A stretch of DNA of 64,000 nucleotides from Caulobacteraceae bacterium (GCA_947441065.1 CANESI010000007.1:21040-85039), one strand, 5' to 3'; positions 16,957 through 26,800 are shown, counted from the first letter of the stretch. A program made the numbers and translations. Notes: generated by a model not told the origin, from the letters alone.

Positions 16957-18105
16957 ATGAGCGCACACGATCACAGCGATAAGGGCCCGGATGCTGCTGG
17001 GCTGGCCCATGTCCGCCCTTGGCGGATGATTCAACGACGCCCCTCGCGCAAGATACGCGTTGGCTCGGTCGAGGTCGGGGGCGATGCGCCCATCAGCGTT
17101 CAATCCATGACCAACACCCTGACCTCTGACGCGGGCGCGACCATTGATCAGATCCGTCAGTTGGAAGAGGCCGGGGCCGACATTGTCCGGGTCTCCTGTC
17201 CCGATGTGGAATCGACAGCGGCCTTCAAGACCATCGCCAAGGCGGCCAAGGTGCCCTTGGTGGCTGATATCCACTTCCACTATAAGCGCGGCATTGAGGC
17301 GGCAAAGGCAGGGGCTGCGTGCCTTAGGATCAATCCGGGCAATATCGGCTCGGCGGACCGGGTGCGTGATGTCGTCCAAGCGGCCAAGGACCATGGCTGC
17401 TCGATCCGCATTGGCGTCAATGCCGGGTCGCTGGAGCGCGAGCTTCTGGAACGCTATGGCGAGCCCTGCCCCGAGGCGATGGTCGAAAGCGCGCTGAACC
17501 ATGCGCGCATCCTTCAGGACCATGATTTCCACGAGTTCAAGATCAGCGTCAAAGCCTCCGACGCCTTCTTGACCGTCGCGGCCTATCAGATGTTGTCCGA
17601 GGCTATCGACTGCCCCCTCCATCTGGGCGTGACCGAGGCCGGGGCCCTGCGTACAGGCACGGTCAAGTCTTCCATCGGGCTGGGCTCGCTGCTCTGGGCT
17701 GGGATTGGCGATACGATCCGCGTGTCCTTGGCCGCTGATCCGGTCGAGGAGGTCAAGGTCGGCTTTGATATTCTCAAGTCGCTGGGCCTGCGCCATCGCG
17801 GCGTCAATATCATTGCCTGCCCCTCCTGCGCGCGGCAGGGGTTCAATGTCATCAAGACGGTTGAGGCCCTTGAAGAGCGTCTCGCCCATATTGCCACCCC
17901 CATGAGCCTGTCGATCATTGGCTGTGTTGTTAACGGCCCCGGCGAGGCCCTCTATACCGACATCGGCTTTACCGGCGGCGGCAAGGGGGCGGGCATGGTC
18001 TATACGGCTGGAAAGCCAGACCACAAGATGGACAATGACCATATGATCGACCACATCGTCGAACTGGTCGAGGCCCGCGCGGCGGTCTTGAAGGCGCAAG
18101 TCTAG
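16957..18105 (+). CDS. ispG: 4-hydroxy-3-methylbut-2-en-1-yl diphosphate synthase (flavodoxin/ferredoxin)
   Basis: A 382-aa [4Fe-4S] enzyme of the MEP isoprenoid pathway that converts methylerythritol cyclodiphosphate to HMBPP. The TIM-barrel half starts at [20 protein letters not shown] with MTNTLTSDA. The cluster ligands are in [16 protein letters not shown] (two Cys) and [12 protein letters not shown] (one Cys), with the glutamate of the fourth-ligand region just after. The domain order is the two-domain bacterial form without the plant insert. The 395-aa ORF on the opposite strand is a shadow of this gene. Confidence 0.95.
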   Translation: MSAHDHSDKGPDAAGLAHVRPWRMIQRRPSRKIRVGSVEVGGDAPISVQSMTNTLTSDAGATIDQIRQLEEAGADIVRVSCPDVESTAAFKTIAKAAKVPLVADIHFHYKRGIEAAKAGAACLRINPGNIGSADRVRDVVQAAKDHGCSIRIGVNAGSLERELLERYGEPCPEAMVESALNHARILQDHDFHEFKISVKASDAFLTVAAYQMLSEAIDCPLHLGVTEAGALRTGTVKSSIGLGSLLWAGIGDTIRVSLAADPVEEVKVGFDILKSLGLRHRGVNIIACPSCARQGFNVIKTVEALEERLAHIATPMSLSIIGCVVNGPGEALYTDIGFTGGGKGAGMVYTAGKPDHKMDNDHMIDHIVELVEARAAVLKAQV

Positions 18106-18193
18106 CCTCACCCTAGCCCCACCCTTGGCCAAATCGCGCCGATTAGGCTAAAGCAATCCCCCCGCCGTCTGGCGGTGCAGTTGGAGAGAGTGC

Positions 18194-19270
18194 GTGCATC
18201 TTCCTCAGGCCAAGCTAGAGGCTGTTCTGGACCGCTATCGTGAGATCGAAGCCCGGATGGGTGCGGCCTCCGATGGGGCCGAGATCGTGCGCCTGTCCAA
18301 GGAGCATGCCGAACTGCGTCCGGTGGCGGAGGCGGTAGAAACGCTCGCCCGCGCCCGCGCCGAAGCGCCGGATCTGGAAGAGATGATCGGCAGTGGCGAT
18401 CCCGACATGGCCAGCATGGCTCGGGAAGAGCTTCAGGTGCTCAGTGAACGCCTGCCGGTCCTAGAGCGCGAAGTGGCCCTACTGCTGGCCCCCAAGGACA
18501 AGGACGAGAACGCCTCGGCCATTCTCGAAGTGCGGGCCGGAACCGGCGGCGATGAGGCGGCCCTGTTCGCCGGTGACCTTTTCCGCATGTATCAACGCTA
18601 TGCCCAGCTTCAGGGCTGGCGGGTTGAGGTGGAGTCGATCTCCGAAGGCGATGCGGGCGGCTTTAAGGAAATCATCGCCTCGATCAATGGCGACGGCGTG
18701 TTCGGGCGCATGAAATTTGAGAGCGGCGTGCACCGGGTTCAGCGGGTGCCAGAAACCGAGGCGGGCGGGCGTATCCACACCTCTGCGGCAACGGTCGCGG
18801 TCCTGCCTGAGGTCGAGGATGTCGAGATCGAGATCAACGAGTCCGATATTCGCATCGACACCTATCGCTCCAGCGGCGCAGGCGGTCAGCATGTCAACAA
18901 GACCGACTCGGCGGTGCGCATCACCCACCTGCCCACGGGTGTCGTGGTGACCAGCTCTGAAAAATCACAGCACCAGAACCGCGCGCGGGCCATGAAGGTC
19001 TTGCAGGCGCGGCTCTATGATATGCAGCGCTCAGCCCTCGACAATGCGCGCGCCGATAGCCGTAAGAGCCAGGTCGGCAGCGGTGACCGGTCTGAGCGCA
19101 TCCGGACCTATAATTTCCCGCAAGGCCGGGTGACCGATCACCGGATCAACCTGACCCTCTATAGCCTGCCCAAGCTGCTGGAGGGCGATGGACTGGATGA
19201 GATGATCAAGGCCCTGATCGCCGAAGATCAGGCCGAGCGCCTTGCCTCGCTCGAAGATGAGTACGGCTGA
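18194..19270 (+). CDS. prfA: Peptide chain release factor 1
   Basis: A 358-aa class I release factor that reads UAA and UAG. The catalytic GGQ is at residues 230-232 in [16 protein letters not shown], with the family sequence [20 protein letters not shown] and [10 protein letters not shown]. The start is a GTG at 18194 ([15 protein letters not shown]) preceded by GGAGAG. The downstream gene starts inside its last codons, and prmC, which methylates this GGQ glutamine, is one gene further, a functional pairing found in many bacteria. Confidence 0.95.
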   Translation: MHLPQAKLEAVLDRYREIEARMGAASDGAEIVRLSKEHAELRPVAEAVETLARARAEAPDLEEMIGSGDPDMASMAREELQVLSERLPVLEREVALLLAPKDKDENASAILEVRAGTGGDEAALFAGDLFRMYQRYAQLQGWRVEVESISEGDAGGFKEIIASINGDGVFGRMKFESGVHRVQRVPETEAGGRIHTSAATVAVLPEVEDVEIEINESDIRIDTYRSSGAGGQHVNKTDSAVRITHLPTGVVVTSSEKSQHQNRARAMKVLQARLYDMQRSALDNARADSRKSQVGSGDRSERIRTYNFPQGRVTDHRINLTLYSLPKLLEGDGLDEMIKALIAEDQAERLASLEDEYG

Positions 19271-20048
19271 ACCGATGGCCGGGATCGTCACGGGCCTCTA
19301 TCGCCACCCGATCAAGGGCTTTACGCCAGAGCGTCTGGACCAGGTGAACCTGACGGCCGGGGCCTATTTTCCTTGTGACCGGTTGTTTGCCATTGAGGAT
19401 GGTCCCAGCGGCTTTGATCCAACAGCCCCGGCCTACATCTCCAAGACCCGGTTCACGGTGCTGGCCAAGATCGCCGAGGTCGCGCGTGCCCGCACTTCCT
19501 ATGATGAGGCCAGCGGTCATGTGACCGTTGAAGCCGATGGCATGGAGCCCTTGTTGGCCGATCTGGCCACGGATGCAGGGTCTAGCGTCCTGTGCGACTG
19601 GCTGACCCGGCTTCTCGGTGATCAGGCTTCTGGGCCTTTACGGTTGCTGAAGGGACCTCAGAGCCACCGGTTCATGGATGATCCGACGGGCTATGTCTCG
19701 GTGATCAATCTGGCCAGTGTACGAGACCTTGAGGCGCGGATGGGCGTGCCGATAGATCCCTTGCGCTTTCGGGCCAATCTCTATGTCGAGGGCTGGCCCG
19801 CCTGGGCTGAAATGGATCAGGTCGGCCAGACTGTGACCATGGGTGAGGCTGAGGCCAAGATCACCAAGCCGATTGTCCGTTGCGCGGCGACCCATGTTGA
19901 TCCTGTGACCGGCGAACGGGACCTTGATCTGGTCTCGGCCCTGTTCGAGGCCTATGGCCATCGCTTTTGCGGCGTCTATCTATCTGTTACCCTAGGTGGA
20001 ATGATCCGGCTGGGAGATGATGTCCTATTGGATAGGTCTCGTCTTTGA
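19257..20048 (+). CDS. MOSC domain-containing protein
   Basis: A 263-aa protein with an N-terminal MOSC beta-barrel ([20 protein letters not shown]) and a MOSC core ([18 protein letters not shown], then [21 protein letters not shown]). The conserved cysteine in RCAATHVDP is where relatives bind the molybdenum cofactor or a sulfur carrier. Members include MOCO sulfurases and mARC-type reductases; this short form lacks the aminotransferase domain and its substrate is unknown. The ATG at 19257 overlaps prfA by 14 bases; the ATG at 19275 is an alternative start. The gene sits between prfA and prmC. Confidence 0.82.
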   Translation: MSTAEPMAGIVTGLYRHPIKGFTPERLDQVNLTAGAYFPCDRLFAIEDGPSGFDPTAPAYISKTRFTVLAKIAEVARARTSYDEASGHVTVEADGMEPLLADLATDAGSSVLCDWLTRLLGDQASGPLRLLKGPQSHRFMDDPTGYVSVINLASVRDLEARMGVPIDPLRFRANLYVEGWPAWAEMDQVGQTVTMGEAEAKITKPIVRCAATHVDPVTGERDLDLVSALFEAYGHRFCGVYLSVTLGGMIRLGDDVLLDRSRL

Positions 20049-20075
20049 ACGCCTAAGAGTGAGTGCCCATTGCCT

Positions 20076-20975
20076 ATGACTGGTTTTGATATTTCGGAAG
20101 GTTTGACCTTGGTTCAAGCTTGGACGGCCGCACGCCATCGGCTTGCCGCCGCCTCGATTGAAAGCCCGGTCATCGATGCGCGTCTGCTGCTCGAGGTCGC
20201 CGCCAGTGCCACCCGGACCGACATTGTCACCGATCCCTACCGGCCTCTCACCCCAGAGCAGATCAGGACCTATGATGGTTATCTAGCGCGCCGCGAAGCG
20301 CGGGAACCGGTCAGTCACATCATCGGCCGCAAGGGCTTTTGGACCCTCGAGCTGAAGGTCACGCCGGACGTTCTGACCCCGCGTCCCGACACGGAGGTCA
20401 TTGTTGATCTGGTGGTCAAGACCTCACCCATGGATAAGAAGGTTCGTATCCTTGATCTGGGCGTGGGTTCGGGGGCCATTATCCTCGCCATCCTCAACGA
20501 GCTGCCCTTGGCAGAGGGTATCGGCATCGATATTTCGCTTCCGGCCCTTGAGGTGGCGCGCGAGAATGCGGCGCGGGTCCTGCTGGAACATCGGGTGACC
20601 TTTGCCCATGCCAACTGGACCGAGGGCCAACAGGACGAGGCCTACGACATTGTGGTGTCGAACCCGCCCTATATCGCTACCGATGTCATAGCGACCTTGG
20701 AACCAGAGGTGCGTGACCACGAGCCGATGCTGGCCCTAGACGGCGGCGCAGACGGGCTCAATGTCTACCGATTGCTGGCCGGTGAGATCATGCGGGTCTT
20801 GAAGCCCGACGGCTGGTTCGCCATCGAAATTGGCTATGATCAGTCCAAATCGGTGGAGGCCTTGATGCGCGAGGCTGGGGCGCAGCGGGTCCGTACCGTC
20901 CGTGACCTCTCCAATCGCGACCGTGTTGTTACGGGCGTAAAAAATATCCTTGGAAAAGCTGTCACTATTGGCTAG
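20076..20975 (+). CDS. prmC: Release factor glutamine methyltransferase
   Basis: A 299-aa enzyme (also called HemK) that N5-methylates the GGQ glutamine of RF1 and RF2. It has an N-terminal helical recognition domain and a Rossmann methyltransferase with RILDLGVGSGAIILAIL and the catalytic NPPY at about residues 196-199 (VVSNPPYIATDVIATLE). PVSHIIGRKGFWTLELKVTP and TPRPDTEVIVD are family motifs. A TTG at 20070 sits closer to the AGAGTGAG Shine-Dalgarno-like sequence than the ATG at 20076, so the real start may be either. It is downstream of prfA with the MOSC gene between. Confidence 0.92.
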   Translation: MTGFDISEGLTLVQAWTAARHRLAAASIESPVIDARLLLEVAASATRTDIVTDPYRPLTPEQIRTYDGYLARREAREPVSHIIGRKGFWTLELKVTPDVLTPRPDTEVIVDLVVKTSPMDKKVRILDLGVGSGAIILAILNELPLAEGIGIDISLPALEVARENAARVLLEHRVTFAHANWTEGQQDEAYDIVVSNPPYIATDVIATLEPEVRDHEPMLALDGGADGLNVYRLLAGEIMRVLKPDGWFAIEIGYDQSKSVEALMREAGAQRVRTVRDLSNRDRVVTGVKNILGKAVTIG

Positions 20976-21251
20976 AGCATTAGTGTCTCCACCCAATAAG
21001 TCGGCGTTTAGGAGAAAGCGGTTGTTCAAACCCAATCGCCTCTGACCTCCGACAGACTCGGTCATCGCCAATGTCACCCTCGCTCATCGCGAAGGCCGTT
21101 GTCGACGGATAGGGGACAAGGAACCACCCACGTTTTCAAACAGGACATTCGGGGTTAGCCCCAGTCCCGACAGAGGCTTCAGCCCAAGGTCCCCTTATAA
21201 CGTCCCTCTTGGCCGTTCAGGCGTCCCGGCGAACCAGGTCACCGACAAGAT
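20976..21251. other. Intergenic gap before DUF4167 gene; no gene seen
   Basis: This 276-base stretch between prmC and the DUF4167 gene contains no convincing ORF, tRNA or strong terminator. The small minus-strand ORFs in the track are not supported by any family resemblance or ribosome-binding site. It presumably carries the promoter of the following gene. Confidence 0.4.
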
Positions 21252-22334
21252 ATGAGAGATTTCAAAGGAATGAAGCGGCAGCGTGGCCGCGGTCGGCCCG
21301 GCGGTGGCAATACTGGCGGCGGTGGCAAGCCGCAGCAGAACGCCAACCGAGCCTTCGAATCCAATGGCCCTGATGGGGTCAAGATTCGCGGCCATGCCCA
21401 GCACGTCTTCGAAAAGTACCAGCAACTGGCCCGTGACGCGTCGTCAGCGGGTGACCGGGTTCTGGCCGAAAACTACCTGCAACATGCCGAGCACTATTTC
21501 CGGCTCCTGAGGGCGGTTCAGCCTCACCGCACGGCGGCTGAAATTCTCGGACGTGATTCGATTGCGTCGGGCTTCGACATCGATTTCGAAGATGAGAACG
21601 GCGACTATCCGGCAGAGACGCAGGAGGCTGAGGTCAGCGACGAGCAACCTCGCCCAGACCAGCGTCAAGACCAGCGTCAAGACCAGCGCCCCGATCAGCG
21701 ACCAGAGCCGCGTCAAGAGCAACCGCGTCAAGATATGCGTCAGGACCAACGCGGAGAGGGTCGCCAAGACCAGCCTCGCCGGGATCGTGACCGCAACTTT
21801 GGCCGCGACCGCGAACGCGAACCGCGCCAGCAGGGCGAACGTTTCCAACAGGGCGACCGTCCTCAAGGCGATCGGCCTCAAGGGGACCGCCCTCAGGGGG
21901 ACCGTCAGGACCGCCCAGAGCGTCAGGACCGGCCTGAGCGGCAAGATCGTCCGCAGGGCGAACGGTTCCAAGGGGACCGTGTCCAAGGGGATCGTCCAGA
22001 ACGTCCCTATCGTGATGATCGCCGTGAGCGCTATGAAAACCGCGAACGCTATAGCGAGCGGCCTTCCGATCCCTTGGCGGTCGTTGAGCCAGAGGCGACC
22101 CCTCTGACCCAACCGGCACCGATGCAAGAGGCATCGCCCGTCTTGCGCTCGCAGGACGGATCCACCAGCCATGCCCCTGCGTTCCTGCAGGCGCGTCCTG
22201 AGCCCTTAGCGGCCCCTACAGCCCCTGAGCCTGCGGGCCAAGGGCTGGAAGAGGTTAAGCCCAAGCCTCGGCGTGGTCGGCCACCGCGTAACCCTGAAGC
22301 AGCGAAACCATCGGGTTCGACGGACGAGGGCTAG
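21252..22334 (+). CDS. DUF4167 domain protein with long disordered Arg/Gln/Asp repeat region
   Basis: A 360-aa protein. The N-terminal DUF4167 domain (about residues 1-90) begins with an RGG-like tract (RQRGRGRPGGGNTGGGGKPQ) and continues NRAFESNGPDGVKIRGHAQH with YFRLLRAVQP. Residues about 125-280 are low-complexity tandem repeats built on DQRQ, PQGD and RPERQD. The C-terminus is Pro/Ala-rich and ends with an AT-hook-like PRRGRPPRNP. The composition suggests nucleic-acid binding and possible phase behaviour, but no function is established. It ends in a strong terminator hairpin. In alphaproteobacteria the domain is commonly encoded next to prmC. Confidence 0.85.
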   Translation: MRDFKGMKRQRGRGRPGGGNTGGGGKPQQNANRAFESNGPDGVKIRGHAQHVFEKYQQLARDASSAGDRVLAENYLQHAEHYFRLLRAVQPHRTAAEILGRDSIASGFDIDFEDENGDYPAETQEAEVSDEQPRPDQRQDQRQDQRPDQRPEPRQEQPRQDMRQDQRGEGRQDQPRRDRDRNFGRDREREPRQQGERFQQGDRPQGDRPQGDRPQGDRQDRPERQDRPERQDRPQGERFQGDRVQGDRPERPYRDDRRERYENRERYSERPSDPLAVVEPEATPLTQPAPMQEASPVLRSQDGSTSHAPAFLQARPEPLAAPTAPEPAGQGLEEVKPKPRRGRPPRNPEAAKPSGSTDEG

Positions 22335-22370
22335 ACCCTAGCCGATGACCTGAAGATGATCTTTGAAGCC

Positions 22371-22405
22371 AAGACCGGTCATCGTCCCTGACCGGTCTTT
22401 TCTTT
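22371..22405 (+). terminator. Rho-independent terminator after DUF4167 gene
   Basis: A perfect 11-base stem AAGACCGGTCA / TGACCGGTCTT with a 7-base loop is followed by TTCTTT. It lies 37 bases after the DUF4167 stop. Its left arm and loop overlap the end of the convergent M23 peptidase gene, whose stop codon falls in the stem, so it may terminate both transcripts. Confidence 0.8.
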
Positions 22406-23749
22406 GTCAGGTTGGGATGGGTTCACCGAGGCAATGCGCGCGCCATTGCCCGACAGCATCTGGTCGATCCGATGTTTTTCGGCGCGGAAGGCGGCGAGGT
22501 TGCGACCAGAGAGGGCCGAGCCTTGCGGGATCTTCGCGCCCTTGGGGTTCAGCTTGGCCCCGTTGCGCATCACTTCGTAGTGCAGGTGCGGGCCAGTGGA
22601 TGCGCCGGTCGATCCGACATAGGCAATGACTTGGCCCTGACGCACGCGTGAGCCCGGGCGCAGTTTGGGCGACCAGCGGGACAGGTGGGCATAGGCGGTG
22701 GCCCAGCCGCCCGAATGCTGGATCTTGACCCAACGACCATAGCCGCCGTTCCAACGCACCTCTTTGACCACGCCGTCGCCGGCGGCGATCACGGGGGTGC
22801 CCGTACCGGCGCCGAAGTCTATGCCTTGGTGCATCCGGTTATAGCCCAGGATCGGATGGCGACGGACGCCAAAGCCCGAGGTCATGCGGGCCCCATCGAC
22901 GGGCGTGCGCAGCAGGAATCCTCTGATATTTTTGCCATTCTCATCGAAATATTGGGTCGGTGACTTGGCGTTTTCTTTGAAGCGATAGAAGCGGTTGGTG
23001 CCGCCATTGGCCTCGATCTCAGCATAGAGCAATTCGCCCGTCTCGACGGTACGGCCCGCTTCGGTCAGGGTGCGGTCAAAGACCATGCGGAAATTGTCAC
23101 CCGGTTGGATGTCGCGACTGAAATCCAGCTTGTGGCCGAACAGCTTGACGACCTGAGCGGTGAGGGCAGGGGTGGCCCCAGCCTGGGTGGCGCTTTCATA
23201 GAGCGAGCCCTGCATCTGGCCCTGAGCGACGGTGGTTTCAGACCGCAGTTTCTCTTCCAGTTCGCGCAGCTTGAGCGCGCCATCGAAGGTCCGCGAGAGG
23301 GTCAAGGCTGAGGCGGGGCCAGTGCGCATGGAGAGGCCGACCAGCCGCACGGGGCCGCGTTGGTCGCGCGGGCGAGCAATGGCGGCGTCAAAGGCAAGGC
23401 CTGCCTTGATATTGACCGTGTCGAAGGTTGAGCCAATGGCCTTGACCACTTCGCGCGCTTCGCTGTCGCTGACGCCTGCGCGGCGAACGGCGGCTTCGAA
23501 GGTCTCGCCCCGGCGAACCTCAACCGGGATATTTTCGGGGCGGCTATAGCCGGGTTGGGCTTCGGCCTGGGTGAAGGCCTCGTGCTGCAGTTCGCTCAGT
23601 TGCGCGGTTGCCTGTTGAACGGCCGCAGCGTTGCGGGTTTCAAAGGCGCTGAGCTGCCAAGCCAAGGCGAGGGCCGCCAAGCCAGCCACACCGACCACGA
23701 GCCGAGGGGCTAGCCGCACCGGGGTCCGTCTTGGATCGAATTCTATCAT
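22379..23749 (-). CDS. M23 family metallopeptidase (LytM domain), membrane-anchored
   Basis: A 456-aa envelope protein. It has one N-terminal membrane helix (LVVGVAGLAALALAWQLSAF), a middle region with an OapA/LysM-like segment (VEVRRGETFEAAVRRAGVSD), and a C-terminal LytM/M23 domain (about residues 300-410) with zinc-site motifs HQGIDFG and GPHLHYEV. With both motifs intact it is probably an active peptidoglycan DD-endopeptidase. The start at 23749 (MIEFDPRRTP) has a GGAGGGACG ribosome-binding site; the track start at 23842 reads through the promoter region. A perfect CtrA-box match lies 85 bases upstream, suggesting cell-cycle-timed expression. Confidence 0.87.
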   Translation of the reverse strand: MIEFDPRRTPVRLAPRLVVGVAGLAALALAWQLSAFETRNAAAVQQATAQLSELQHEAFTQAEAQPGYSRPENIPVEVRRGETFEAAVRRAGVSDSEAREVVKAIGSTFDTVNIKAGLAFDAAIARPRDQRGPVRLVGLSMRTGPASALTLSRTFDGALKLRELEEKLRSETTVAQGQMQGSLYESATQAGATPALTAQVVKLFGHKLDFSRDIQPGDNFRMVFDRTLTEAGRTVETGELLYAEIEANGGTNRFYRFKENAKSPTQYFDENGKNIRGFLLRTPVDGARMTSGFGVRRHPILGYNRMHQGIDFGAGTGTPVIAAGDGVVKEVRWNGGYGRWVKIQHSGGWATAYAHLSRWSPKLRPGSRVRQGQVIAYVGSTGASTGPHLHYEVMRNGAKLNPKGAKIPQGSALSGRNLAAFRAEKHRIDQMLSGNGARIASVNPSQPDKEKTGQGR

Positions 23750-23834
23750 CGTCCCTCCTTGCGCGGGTGCGCGGTGCTTGGATCGGTGACCGAACTGAAC
23801 TCCCCTAGGGCCGCTCTGCCGCTCTCCGCAGGCC

Positions 23835-23849
23835 TTAACCAAAGATTAA
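23835..23849. promoter_or_regulatory. Perfect CtrA-box match (TTAA-N7-TTAA) upstream of M23 peptidase
   Basis: TTAACCAAAGATTAA fits the CtrA consensus at all eight fixed positions. It is 85 bases upstream of the peptidase start codon, nearly the same distance as the box ahead of orphan paralogue 2. The consensus is palindromic in its fixed bases, so strand cannot be assigned from the box, but the only nearby start is that of the peptidase. Confidence 0.65.
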
Positions 23850-23984
23850 AACCGGGTGGCCGGATATTTGGCGACTCTGGCCGTCTTGTCACGGACAAAA
23901 TTGATTTTGGTCAAAGTGAGAGGACCAGCGATGGCGCCGCCTAACCGGAAGGACAAGCCGTCAGGGCCCTGCCCTCAAGACAGC

Positions 23985-24016
23985 CATAAAAAACCCGCCT
24001 TGGGGAAGGCGGGTTC
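23985..24016 (-). terminator. Rho-independent terminator of ctrA
   Basis: Read on the minus strand, AACCCGCCTT-CCCC-AAGGCGGGTT is followed by TTTTAT, a 10-base stem with a 4-base loop and a T-tract. It lies about 32 bases after the ctrA stop and marks the end of a monocistronic ctrA transcript. Confidence 0.85.
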
Positions 24017-24047
24017 TTCTGGAGGTCCGTAATGCTGGGGTCTGGCC

Positions 24048-24749
24048 TTAGGCGGCGGAGACTTCGAGCATCTCGTTGGGATCGCGCAGGACATAGCCCC
24101 GGCCCCAGACCGTTTCGATATGGTGTTGGCCATTGGCTGCCGAGGCCAGCTTCTTGCGCAGCTTACAGATGAAGACATCGATGATCTTCAGTTCTGGCTC
24201 GTCCATGCCGCCATAGAGGTGGTTTAGGAACATTTCCTTGGTCAGGGTCGTGCCCTTGCGCAGGGAAAGCAGTTCCAGCATCTGATATTCTTTGCCGGTC
24301 AGGTGAACGCGCTGAGAGAAGACCTCGACGGTCTTGGCGTCCAGATTGACCGTAATTTCGCCGGTACGGATGACCGATTGGGCGTGGCCCTTGGAGCGAC
24401 GGACCACCGCATGGATGCGGGCGACCAGTTCATCCTTGTGGAAGGGCTTGGTCATATAGTCGTCGGCACCGCTGCCGAAGGTCTTGACCTTAGTATCGAT
24501 CTCCGAGGTGCCCGACAGGATCATGATCGGCGTGTTGATCTTCGCGACCCGAAGGGTGCGCAGAACGTCCATGCCGGACATATCGGGAAGGTTCAGATCG
24601 AGCAGGATCAGGTCGTAATCATAAATCTTGCCCAGATCGACGCCTTCTTCACCCAAATCGGTGGTGTAGACGTTGAAGCCCTCGGACTTGAGCATCAATT
24701 CGATGCTCTGCGCTGTCGCGCTGTCGTCCTCAATCAACAGTACGCGCAT
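24048..24749 (-). CDS. ctrA: Cell-cycle response regulator CtrA
   Basis: A 233-aa OmpR-type response regulator, master regulator of the alphaproteobacterial cell cycle. The receiver starts [18 protein letters not shown], with the phospho-acceptor D51 in [14 protein letters not shown] and the switch lysine in [10 protein letters not shown]. The winged-helix domain shows [19 protein letters not shown] and [11 protein letters not shown]. It ends in Ala-Ala, the ClpXP degradation signal known from Caulobacter CtrA. The start at 24749 is preceded by GGGGAGGGG; the longer track ORF adds promoter sequence. The gene is divergent from fliI, as in Caulobacter. Confidence 0.96.
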   Translation of the reverse strand: MRVLLIEDDSATAQSIELMLKSEGFNVYTTDLGEEGVDLGKIYDYDLILLDLNLPDMSGMDVLRTLRVAKINTPIMILSGTSEIDTKVKTFGSGADDYMTKPFHKDELVARIHAVVRRSKGHAQSVIRTGEITVNLDAKTVEVFSQRVHLTGKEYQMLELLSLRKGTTLTKEMFLNHLYGGMDEPELKIIDVFICKLRKKLASAANGQHHIETVWGRGYVLRDPNEMLEVSAA

Positions 24750-24814
24750 CGACCCCTCCCCGCCCAAAGGCGGCTTCGCTTCGCGGAATGATAAAATCCG
24801 CCCCCAGTAAACTC

Positions 24815-24980
24815 TTAACCATATTTGCCTGCCATTCACTTACACTTGGTTAACTTTGATTGACCGACCATTTGGTTCTAGGGTGATTTGCAAAGCCCGC
24901 GCAAGGGCTGCGTTAACCATTTTATTTATTGGAATCACAGACTTTTAATATCTGATGGGCTGGTGTTCACTCCCCTTTAA
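24815..24980. promoter_or_regulatory. ctrA-fliI regulatory region: GANTC site, TTAACCAT motifs, near-CtrA box
   Basis: The 297-base gap between ctrA and fliI has three kinds of site. A CcrM methylation site GAATC lies at 24932-24936, about 185 bases upstream of ctrA, like the methylation-sensitive P1 promoter of Caulobacter ctrA. Exact TTAACCAT octamers lie at 24815-24822 and 24913-24920, both on the plus strand. TTCA-N7-TTAA at 24966-24980 matches 7 of 8 positions of the CtrA box, 67 bases before fliI. A minus-strand TTAACC half-site lies near 24851. Together these suggest ctrA autoregulation and CtrA control of fliI. Confidence 0.6.
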
Positions 24981-25046
24981 GGTCAAGGGTAGAAAATCGA
25001 ACCGACGAAAAAATTTTTTTGTCGTTAAATTTTAGAGGACCATAAA

Positions 25047-26384
25047 GTGCGCAACCTTGTGGCAGCTGTCGAGCGCATAGACCCGCTGGTGGTCTTTGGG
25101 CGCGTGGCGGCGGTCAATGGTTTGCTGATTGAGGCCAAGGGCGGGCTCACCCGTCTGGCCGTTGGCGCACGGGTTGAGATTACCCGCCTTCGCGATGTTC
25201 CTTTAGCCGCTGAAGTGGTCGGCTTTCGTGAGGCGAGGGCGCTGTTGATGCCCTTTGGTCCGGTCGAGGGCGTCGCGCCGGGGGCTGAGATTCGCATCCT
25301 CTCCGAGGGAGCCAATATTCGCCCGACCTTGGCCTGGCGCGGGCGGATCATTGATGCTTTTGGCGAGCCGATTGATGGCAAGGGTCCCTTGCCTCAAGGC
25401 CAGGTGCCCTATCCCTTGCGTGCGGCACCGCCGCCAGCCCATGCGCGTGGCCGGGTAGGAGAGCGGCTCGACCTGGGCGTTCGGTCCATGAACGTCTTTA
25501 CCACCTGCTGCCGGGGCCAGAGGCTTGGCGTCTTTGCCGGTTCGGGCGTCGGCAAGTCCGTGCTCCTGTCGATGCTGGCCAGAGAAGCAACCTGCGATGT
25601 GGTCGTGGTCGGCCTGATCGGCGAACGGGGCCGCGAGGTGCGGGAATTTATCGAAGAGACTCTCGGGGAAGCCGGTCTCGCGCGCGCTGTGGTGGTGGTT
25701 GCGACGTCGGATGAGCCCGCTCTAAAGCGTCGCCAAGCGGCCTATATGACCATGGCCGTGGCAGAGTTCTTCCGCGATCAGGATCAAGAGGTCCTGTGCC
25801 TGATGGATTCCGTCACCCGCTTTGCCATGGCCCAGCGCGAGATCGGACTGGCGGCAGGCGAGCCACCGACGACCAAGGGCTATACCCCGACCGTCTTTAC
25901 CGAATTGCCCAAGCTCCTTGAGCGGGCGGGACCGGGTCCCGTGCGGCCGGATGGGTCCGAAGGCGGTCCGATCACGGGCCTCTTTACGGTGCTGGTCGAT
26001 GGCGATGATCACAATGAGCCCATCGCTGATGCGGTGCGCGGTATTTTGGACGGTCACATCGTTATGGAGCGGGCCATTGCCGAGCGCGGCCGCTTCCCTG
26101 CCATCAATGTCTTGAAGTCGATCTCGCGGACCATGCCCGGCTGTCAGCGGCCCTATGAGCGCGAAATTGTCTCCAATGCCCGCCAAACCCTGTCGGCCTA
26201 TTCCAATATGGAAGAGTTGATCCGTATCGGGGCCTATCGCATGGGCACCGATCCTCAGATCGACCGCGCCATCCGCCTGAATCCCGCGCTTGAACAGTTT
26301 TTGGGACAGGATAAGGACGAGGCGACTTCGCTGGATGAGTGCTTCTCCTCGCTCGCCGACATCCTCAATCAGGATAGCGCATGA
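25047..26384 (+). CDS. fliI: Flagellar protein export ATPase FliI
   Basis: A 445-aa hexameric ATPase of the flagellar type III export apparatus, related to F1-beta. It starts with GTG (25047) after AGAGGA. The Walker A is [16 protein letters not shown], followed by [19 protein letters not shown] and the Walker [41 protein letters not shown] and the C-terminal helical domain are complete. It shares an ATGA overlap with fliJ and is divergent from ctrA across a region carrying CtrA-like sites. Confidence 0.95.
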   Translation: MRNLVAAVERIDPLVVFGRVAAVNGLLIEAKGGLTRLAVGARVEITRLRDVPLAAEVVGFREARALLMPFGPVEGVAPGAEIRILSEGANIRPTLAWRGRIIDAFGEPIDGKGPLPQGQVPYPLRAAPPPAHARGRVGERLDLGVRSMNVFTTCCRGQRLGVFAGSGVGKSVLLSMLAREATCDVVVVGLIGERGREVREFIEETLGEAGLARAVVVVATSDEPALKRRQAAYMTMAVAEFFRDQDQEVLCLMDSVTRFAMAQREIGLAAGEPPTTKGYTPTVFTELPKLLERAGPGPVRPDGSEGGPITGLFTVLVDGDDHNEPIADAVRGILDGHIVMERAIAERGRFPAINVLKSISRTMPGCQRPYEREIVSNARQTLSAYSNMEELIRIGAYRMGTDPQIDRAIRLNPALEQFLGQDKDEATSLDECFSSLADILNQDSA

Positions 26385-26800
26385 GCCGCTGGGTCCAGTC
26401 CTTGATCCGCATCTCGGACTATGAGGTGCAGACCCTACAAAAGCGGCTGGCTGAGATTGTCGGGCGCCGGGTCGATGCTGAAATGCGCATCGTCATGTTG
26501 GAAGCGGAATCTGAAGCCGAAGCCCGTCACGCTGAGGCCGATGTCGAGGCAGGCTTTATGCAGCTTGGCTTCGCCCATGCGGTGCGGATGCGCAAGGCTG
26601 AGATCCAAATCACCATCGATGCCCTGCTGGTCGAAGAGACGGGCGCTCGCGATGCGCTGAGTGTCGCCTTTGAAGATCTCAAACGCTATGAGCACGTGGC
26701 CGAAGCGCAAAAGGTCAAGGCGGCCAAGCTGGAACAGCAGCGTGAGACGGCGGCGCTCGATGAGTTGGGGCTACGGCGCCCCCGTCAAGGACCGGGTTAA
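26381..26800 (+). CDS. fliJ: Flagellar export protein FliJ
   Basis: A 139-aa coiled-coil protein, nearly all heptad-rich helix ([20 protein letters not shown] to [20 protein letters not shown]), with the size and position of FliJ. In the export apparatus FliJ sits like a stalk in the FliI ring and contacts FlhA. Sequence conservation in this family is weak, so the call rests on length, coiled-coil content and translational coupling to fliI by a 4-base overlap. Confidence 0.85.
   Translation: MSRWVQSLIRISDYEVQTLQKRLAEIVGRRVDAEMRIVMLEAESEAEARHAEADVEAGFMQLGFAHAVRMRKAEIQITIDALLVEETGARDALSVAFEDLKRYEHVAEAQKVKAAKLEQQRETAALDELGLRRPRQGPG

Noticed and set aside
16945-18132. 395-aa minus-strand ORF over ispG
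   Set aside because: It mirrors the whole of ispG in GC-rich DNA and shows no family motif; it is a shadow.
21650-22010. Tandem repeats as a CRISPR or minisatellite array
   Set aside because: The repeats are in frame and code for the low-complexity region of the DUF4167 protein; there are no spacers.
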